In this document: positions 60,092 to 64,000 of the stretch, in pieces
How positions within the stretch are numbered: position 1 is the first letter of the stretch
Layout: every line of letters begins with the position of its first letter
Origin: Bacillota bacterium
Lineage (GTDB): Bacteria > Bacillota > Sulfobacillia > DUSP01 > JBFMCS01
Reading direction: 5' to 3'
DNA: 64,000 bases
Assembly (NCBI GenBank): GCA_040754315.1
Contig: JBFMCS010000041.1
Location: forward strand, 1 to 64,000
Position numbers and translations under genes: made by a program
The notes under the pieces: generated by a model
The model's database searches: none
Told to the model about the DNA's origin: nothing
Seen by the model: the letters and a program-made list of their open reading frames with translations, nothing else

Positions 60092-61392
60092 TGCCGCACC
60101 TCCTGGGCATCGTCCTTGGTCAACAGGTATGTTGTATCCAGCCGGAGCCCCTGTGCAGCCTCGACCACATCGTCCCGGGTAATCCCCTCTAGTTGCCTCA
60201 CTATATCTTCCAGACTCTCGTCTACCCCGTTGATGTTGCCTTCCAGCTGGCGGAGTATGGTGCCGGTGGGGGAATCCTCAGCAGCCTTGATCCGGCCCAC
60301 CATTCCCCTGAGGGTGTAATCCATTTCCTCCTGAGACAGCACGCCCCTCTTCATGTGTTCCACTTGCTCGTTCATGATGGCCAGGGCTCTTGTGTAGTCT
60401 TCGAAGTCGATCCCGCAGGAGAGGGTCATCAGGCCCTTGGTGGCCTCTAGCTTGGAAAAGGCGTAGTAAGCCAGCCCCGCCTTCTCCCGGACATTCATGA
60501 AGAGCTTGGAGTGGGGGAATCCGCCCAAGATGCCGTCACAGAAGGCCAGAGCCCAGAAGCCCGGGTCTCTTCGGCTCCTGCCCGTGCGGTAGCCCAAGGC
60601 CAGCTTCGCCTGGTTGATGTCGTGCTTCTCCACTACCTGCCGGGCGCTGTTTACCTCGTGGATGAGTACTGTAGGCTTTATCTCCCTGGACCCCTGCCTG
60701 GGGAAGTCGAAAAGATGTCGAGCCATCTTGGCAGCGTCCTCTGGGGATATGTCACCCACGAGGTAGATGTCCATGGGGTAACTAGAGACGGTCTGCCGGA
60801 AGTGCTCGGTAAGACCCGCAACATCCAGAGCCTCAAGGTCCTGGGGCTTCCCGTACCTGGAAACCCCATACCTTTCATCGCGGCACATCTCCTCAATGCA
60901 CCGGATCACAGCATACTGCACCTTGTCATTGATAAGGCTCATCTGGAGTCTCCTGAGATTCTCCCTTTCTTGCTGGAAGTAGTCCTGGCGGAATAGGCCG
61001 TTCTCCAGGGCCGGTCTCCGCACCATTTCGGATAGGAGTTCCAAGCCCCTGTCCAGCAACGACTCAGGGCGATCTGAGAGGTACCGGGAACCTGGTACGT
61101 CCAGGTGTATGAAGATGACGTGACACTCTCCTACCTTCATCACACCAGTATCAATCTCAGCCCCGTAGAGTCCCTCAAGGCTCCGGGATATCTCCTGAGC
61201 GGTGGGGCTGCTCTCGGTTCCACGTCGCAGGACCATGGGGAGCAAAGCGGTCAGCGCAGCCTTCTCCCGGGTGAGTTCCTGGTGTATGAAGAGGCGTACG
61301 CTAACCGTCTTGAAACGGCGTGTACTGAGAGTGTGGACCCTTATCCTGTTGGGAAGTGTGACCGTTTCGAAGTTATTGCCAGGCATCAGCAT
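60088..61392 (-). CDS. ymfF: M16-family peptidase-like protein, YmfF type
   Basis: 434 aa, M16 fold but the zinc motif is absent: the corresponding region reads LTALLPMVLRRGTESSPTAQ. It has RSLEGLYGAEIDTGVMKVGE and FPHSKLFMNVREKAGLAYYA, typical of the non-catalytic partner. Together with YmfH it forms a catalytic/regulatory pair. Confidence 0.92.
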   Translation of the reverse strand: MLMPGNNFETVTLPNRIRVHTLSTRRFKTVSVRLFIHQELTREKAALTALLPMVLRRGTESSPTAQEISRSLEGLYGAEIDTGVMKVGECHVIFIHLDVPGSRYLSDRPESLLDRGLELLSEMVRRPALENGLFRQDYFQQERENLRRLQMSLINDKVQYAVIRCIEEMCRDERYGVSRYGKPQDLEALDVAGLTEHFRQTVSSYPMDIYLVGDISPEDAAKMARHLFDFPRQGSREIKPTVLIHEVNSARQVVEKHDINQAKLALGYRTGRSRRDPGFWALAFCDGILGGFPHSKLFMNVREKAGLAYYAFSKLEATKGLMTLSCGIDFEDYTRALAIMNEQVEHMKRGVLSQEEMDYTLRGMVGRIKAAEDSPTGTILRQLEGNINGVDESLEDIVRQLEGITRDDVVEAAQGLRLDTTYLLTKDDAQEVRQ

Positions 61393-61412
61393 CCCCCTCG
61401 TGGCACCCGTTT

Positions 61413-61431
61413 GTCACACGGGTAGTGTGAC
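61413..61431. promoter_or_regulatory. 7-bp palindrome in the divergent ymfF/hisH region
   Basis: GTCACAC (61413-61419), 5 nt, GTGTGAC (61425-61431), a perfect inverted repeat ~20 nt upstream of the ymfF start. It may be an operator. Confidence 0.4.
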
Positions 61432-61506
61432 CAAATATGCTTTTGGGAAGCATTCAGCCTATCAGGAATTCGCTCCCAACACCAGGGTTCCTCCAATCCC
61501 CAGCCG

Positions 61507-61536
61507 TTGACATGTCCAGAGGCCTGCATGTAGAAT
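61507..61536 (+). promoter_or_regulatory. promoter of hisH-hisF
   Basis: TTGACA (61507-61512), 18 nt, TAGAAT (61531-61536). The palindrome TGTGCTTAGCACA (61542-61554) covers the predicted start point. Confidence 0.75.
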
Positions 61537-61580
61537 GTGGGTGTGCTTAGCACATTAAAGCGCTAAAGCGGGGGAGCCTG

Positions 61581-62207
61581 TTGATCGCCATAGTAGACTA
61601 CGGTGCTGGGAATCTCAGGAGCGTCTACAGGGCCTTTAGGAACCTTGGGCGCGAAGCGGTGCTTACGGGCCAGCCTGGTGATATTATGGGCGCCAGCGGC
61701 GTAGTCCTCCCTGGGGTGGGCGCCTTTGGGCGGGCCCTGGAGAGGCTAAGGGAGATTGGCATGGATGAGGCACTGCGGCGCTGCGCGCTGGAGGGGAGGC
61801 CACTGCTGGGTATCTGCCTGGGAATGCAGCTGTTCTTTGAATCCAGTGAGGAACGCTTCGCCCCTGCCGGCCCATTCCCCGCAGGCTTGGGCCTGTTCCC
61901 AGGAAGGGTGAGGCGCTTTCCCGTTGGGATGAAGGTTCCCCAGATAGGATGGAACCAGGTGAATCCCGTCCCGGGTGCAAGACTCTTTCACGGCGTACCC
62001 CCGGGAGAGCACATGTACTTTGTCCACTCCTACTACGTACAGCCGGACGATGCCTCTCTGGTGACCGCCTGGTCCGAGTATGGGATGGGGTTTGCCAGCG
62101 CTGTTGGGAGAGGGCCCATTCAGGGGGTCCAGTTCCACCCGGAGAAGAGCGGCGGGGCTGGACTGAGGGTGCTGGACAATTTCGCCGCGATGTGTGAGGG
62201 GGCATGA
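61581..62207 (+). CDS. hisH: imidazole glycerol phosphate synthase, glutaminase subunit
   Basis: 208 aa class I glutamine amidotransferase that supplies ammonia to His[19 protein letters not shown] opens it; the nucleophilic cysteine lies in [17 protein letters not shown], and the His/Glu pair in [13 protein letters not shown]. Start TTG at 61581 after GGGGGAG. Together with hisF it forms a two-gene unit apart from other his genes. Confidence 0.96.
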   Translation: MIAIVDYGAGNLRSVYRAFRNLGREAVLTGQPGDIMGASGVVLPGVGAFGRALERLREIGMDEALRRCALEGRPLLGICLGMQLFFESSEERFAPAGPFPAGLGLFPGRVRRFPVGMKVPQIGWNQVNPVPGARLFHGVPPGEHMYFVHSYYVQPDDASLVTAWSEYGMGFASAVGRGPIQGVQFHPEKSGGAGLRVLDNFAAMCEGA

Positions 62208-62211
62208 GGGA

Positions 62212-62973
62212 GTGCTGGCCAAGAGGGTGATGCCGTGCCTGGACGTGACAGGCGGGCGGGTGATGAAGGGCACCAGGTTCCTTGATCTCCGGGATGCGGG
62301 GGATCCGGTGGAACTAGCCTCCCGCTATGGCCGGGAGAACGCTGACGAGCTGGTATTCCTGGACATCACGGCCTCCAGCGACAAGAGGTCCATCATGATG
62401 GACCTGGCCGCGAGGGTGGCTGACGAGGTATTCATACCCTTCACAGTCGGCGGGGGCATACGCACCATTGAAGACATGCGGGCCATCCTGAGGGCTGGCG
62501 CTGATAAGGTGTCACTGAACACCAGGGCGGTACAGGAGCCCGCCATCATCTCCCAGGGCGCAGAGCTCTTCGGTAGCCAGTGCGTTGTCCTGGCTGTGGA
62601 TGCCAAGCAGGTTGGGCCAGGGCCAAGGTGGGAGGTGTACATCCACGGGGGCCGGACGCCAACTGGCATGGATGTGCTGGAATGGGTGTGCCAAGGAGAG
62701 AGGCTAGGGGCTGGAGAAATCCTCCTGACCAGCATGGACACGGATGGCACCAAGGCCGGGTATGATCTGGATCTGTGCCGGGCGGTATCGGAGGCCGTGA
62801 GGGTGCCGGTGATCGCCTCTGGGGGGGGAGGTAGCCTGGAGCACATTCACGATGTGCTCACCAGGGGCAAGGCCGATGCTGTGCTGGCCGCATCCATATT
62901 CCACTACGGCGAGATATCCATAGGTGAGGTAAAGACATATCTCAAGGAGAAGGGCGTCCCGGTCAGGCTGTGA
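62212..62973 (+). CDS. hisF: imidazole glycerol phosphate synthase, cyclase subunit
   Basis: ~253 aa TIM barrel producing IGP and [24 protein letters not shown] has the first catalytic Asp; [11 protein letters not shown] the second; [14 protein letters not shown] and [15 protein letters not shown] bind phosphate. The GTG at 62212 gives the usual MLAKR start with GAGGGGG nine bases before; an upstream GTG (62194) would overlap hisH. Confidence 0.96.
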   Translation: MLAKRVMPCLDVTGGRVMKGTRFLDLRDAGDPVELASRYGRENADELVFLDITASSDKRSIMMDLAARVADEVFIPFTVGGGIRTIEDMRAILRAGADKVSLNTRAVQEPAIISQGAELFGSQCVVLAVDAKQVGPGPRWEVYIHGGRTPTGMDVLEWVCQGERLGAGEILLTSMDTDGTKAGYDLDLCRAVSEAVRVPVIASGGGGSLEHIHDVLTRGKADAVLAASIFHYGEISIGEVKTYLKEKGVPVRL

Positions 62974-62976
62974 GCG

Positions 62977-63651
62977 TCACTGGGGCCCTGGAGGATCCAG
63001 TTTTGATTGCCGCGGGCGGAGGGTCAGGAAACCGTAGCCGCTCAGGAGGCTCCTGCCAGCCTCTTCCACAGGGACTGGGCGCTGGAAGATGGGCCCACCT
63101 GTCACGATGGTGTGATACTCCCCCAGCTCCCCGCAGGGCGAAACCCCCAGGCTCACCATTTCCTCCACAGTGCCCTGGTCAATGGGACGTCCCAGCCACT
63201 CGACCCCCAGGTACTTGGTGTTTACCACGGATATTACCGCCTTGAACCCAAGGCCTATGAACCTGGCAATGAGGTCCTCCTGCCTCTTGCCCCAGATGGG
63301 GTGCATGCACTTCAGGTTAGCCTCGGCGGCAATCCTCCGGCACCAATCCCTGTGGCCCTCGATGTCAATGTCCCCGAAGATACAGCCCTCAACGCCTGGG
63401 GCCACGCTGTGGAGGGCCTTCCTGTACTCATCCTCGTAGTCCTCCCAACCGGCCATACCGGTCACCAGTTCAGCGCCTATTGCTTCGGCCTGGAGGTTCA
63501 AGATGTCCAGGGAAGCGTTGTTGGACTTGGAGTACCCCTGTGGAGAGATCATGGCAAGAAGGTGGGAGACTTTAAGTCCCATGGAGCGGGCCTCGTAGAG
63601 TGCTAGTGCGCTATCCTTTCCTCCACTCCAAGACACGATGTAGCGGCTCAG
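62977..63651 (-). CDS. Dph6-like ATP pyrophosphatase (diphthine-ammonia ligase family)
   Basis: ~224 aa. The PP-loop SWSGGKDSALALYEARSMGL, GDIDIEGHRDWCRRIAAEA and SPCGELGEYHTIVTGGPIF match the Dph6/MJ0570 family. In bacteria, which lack diphthamide, its function is unknown. The ORF from a GTG (63636) has no ribosome site. A CTG at 63651 follows GAGGTGA by 6 nt, gives LSRYIVSWSGG as in relatives, and an in-frame TGA lies just upstream; so initiation at CTG is likely. Convergent with hisF. Confidence 0.85.
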   Translation of the reverse strand: MSRYIVSWSGGKDSALALYEARSMGLKVSHLLAMISPQGYSKSNNASLDILNLQAEAIGAELVTGMAGWEDYEDEYRKALHSVAPGVEGCIFGDIDIEGHRDWCRRIAAEANLKCMHPIWGKRQEDLIARFIGLGFKAVISVVNTKYLGVEWLGRPIDQGTVEEMVSLGVSPCGELGEYHTIVTGGPIFQRPVPVEEAGRSLLSGYGFLTLRPRQSKLDPPGPQ

Positions 63652-63797
63652 GGAAAGTCACCTCGCTGGGCCCCCGGGTAGGAGTCCCCTTATTCAGCAT
63701 CATATCCAGCGCTGGTCAGCAAGGCCAGGAGAGATTCTCGCTATTCCTTGCGGGCTTCGTCCCACAAGAGGGTACACTGGGAAAAAGGCGTCTTCCT

Positions 63798-64000
63798 TCA
63801 CGACCGTAGCGGCCGTGCCTCCCGGACAAGGTATGATACAGCCTCCTGTGCCGTAACCACCACATCCTCTATGGGCAGGTGTCCAAGGACAGTGGAATCC
63901 AGCAGCACCGAGCCGGAGGCGGCGAACTCCTCGTCCGCCTTCCAGACTACCATGGTCAGGGGTACCCTGGGGAATGCGCTCACAACGGCTCCTTTATCCC
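63798..64000 (-). CDS. second DUF3786 protein, C-terminal part only
   Basis: The frame runs off the right edge. Visible residues FPRVPLTMVVWKADEEF, then SVLLDSTVLGHLPIEDVVV, correspond to the C-terminal half of the DUF3786 protein at 38023-38625 (AYPKVYLGVVLWRGDEEF there). Start and N-terminal half lie outside. Function unknown. Confidence 0.75.
   Translation of the reverse strand, partial: DKGAVVSAFPRVPLTMVVWKADEEFAASGSVLLDSTVLGHLPIEDVVVTAQEAVSYLVREARPLRS

Noticed and set aside
1-64000. CRISPR array or tRNA genes
   Set aside because: I looked for regularly spaced repeats and tRNA-like cloverleaf/TTCGA blocks on both strands and saw none that hold up. This was by eye; tRNAscan or a CRISPR finder could overturn it.

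Overview
The window looks like a chromosomal segment of a Bacillota (Firmicutes) bacterium of the anaerobic, clostridial or Moorella/Desulfotomaculum-like kind with fairly high G+C. Supporting signs are a T-box leader, a c-di-AMP (ydaO-type) riboswitch, a cobalamin riboswitch, a SigI/RsgI pair, a YmfF/YmfH peptidase pair, type III pantothenate kinase, frequent GTG/TTG starts and strong purine-rich ribosome binding sites. The genus cannot be fixed from the sequence alone.

Left part (1-18.3 kb). The 5' end of a 16S rRNA gene runs off the left edge, with its promoter. Next come debris of an IS1182-like transposase and a truncated YfcC-like transporter. Positions 18241 down to 1354 form one long minus-strand operon. 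It starts with a promoter and a B12 riboswitch, then cbiM-cbiN-cbiQ-cbiO/D (fused)-cbiE-cbiT-cbiL-cbiF-cbiG-cbiH-cbiJ-cbiX-cbiC, then hemA-precorrin-2 dehydrogenase-hemC-cobA/hemD-hemB-hemL. It encodes cobalt uptake and nearly the whole route from glutamyl-tRNA to cobyrinate by the anaerobic pathway. cbiA, cbiP, cbiB and the nucleotide-loop genes are not here.

18.4-21.3 kb is a mobile-element scrapyard: an IS21 istB remnant, an apparently intact IS3-family element and a decayed integrase-type transposase. It is followed by lysS and greA with a strong promoter and an unusual leader.

23.7-30.8 kb is the most intriguing region. A promoter with a near-perfect 20-bp palindrome drives an HTH regulator, a quinate-dehydrogenase-like protein, an acyl-ACP-reductase-like Rossmann protein, a GlmL/MutL-type ASKHA protein (associated with B12 mutases), an opine-dehydrogenase-like enzyme and a large protein with a B12-binding-like N-terminal domain. 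A paralogue of that last protein sits at 40.2-41.9 kb, behind a c-di-AMP riboswitch with a terminator. Together with the B12 operon this suggests an uncharacterised cobalamin-dependent carbon-skeleton or amino-group rearrangement system.

30.8-39.8 kb carries housekeeping genes: polysaccharide deacetylase, a Lon-N-like protein, dusB, a UPF0173 hydrolase, a bifunctional-nuclease protein, an MFS exporter, birA, coaX, DUF3786, ccdA and a TlpA-like lipoprotein.

41.9-64 kb holds a YhaN/SbcD-like DNA repair pair, a T-box (probable Trp specifier) in front of serA-like and trpB2, and a DUF2283/HTH protein with a palindromic promoter. Further along are a cyclophilin-like protein, YjbQ, an NSS transporter, an alpha/beta hydrolase, an FAH-family protein, a cupin, sigI-rsgI, an IscU-like scaffold with a small zinc-ribbon protein, a beta-propeller protein, the ymfF/ymfH pair, hisH-hisF, a Dph6-like ATPase and the end of a second DUF3786 gene.
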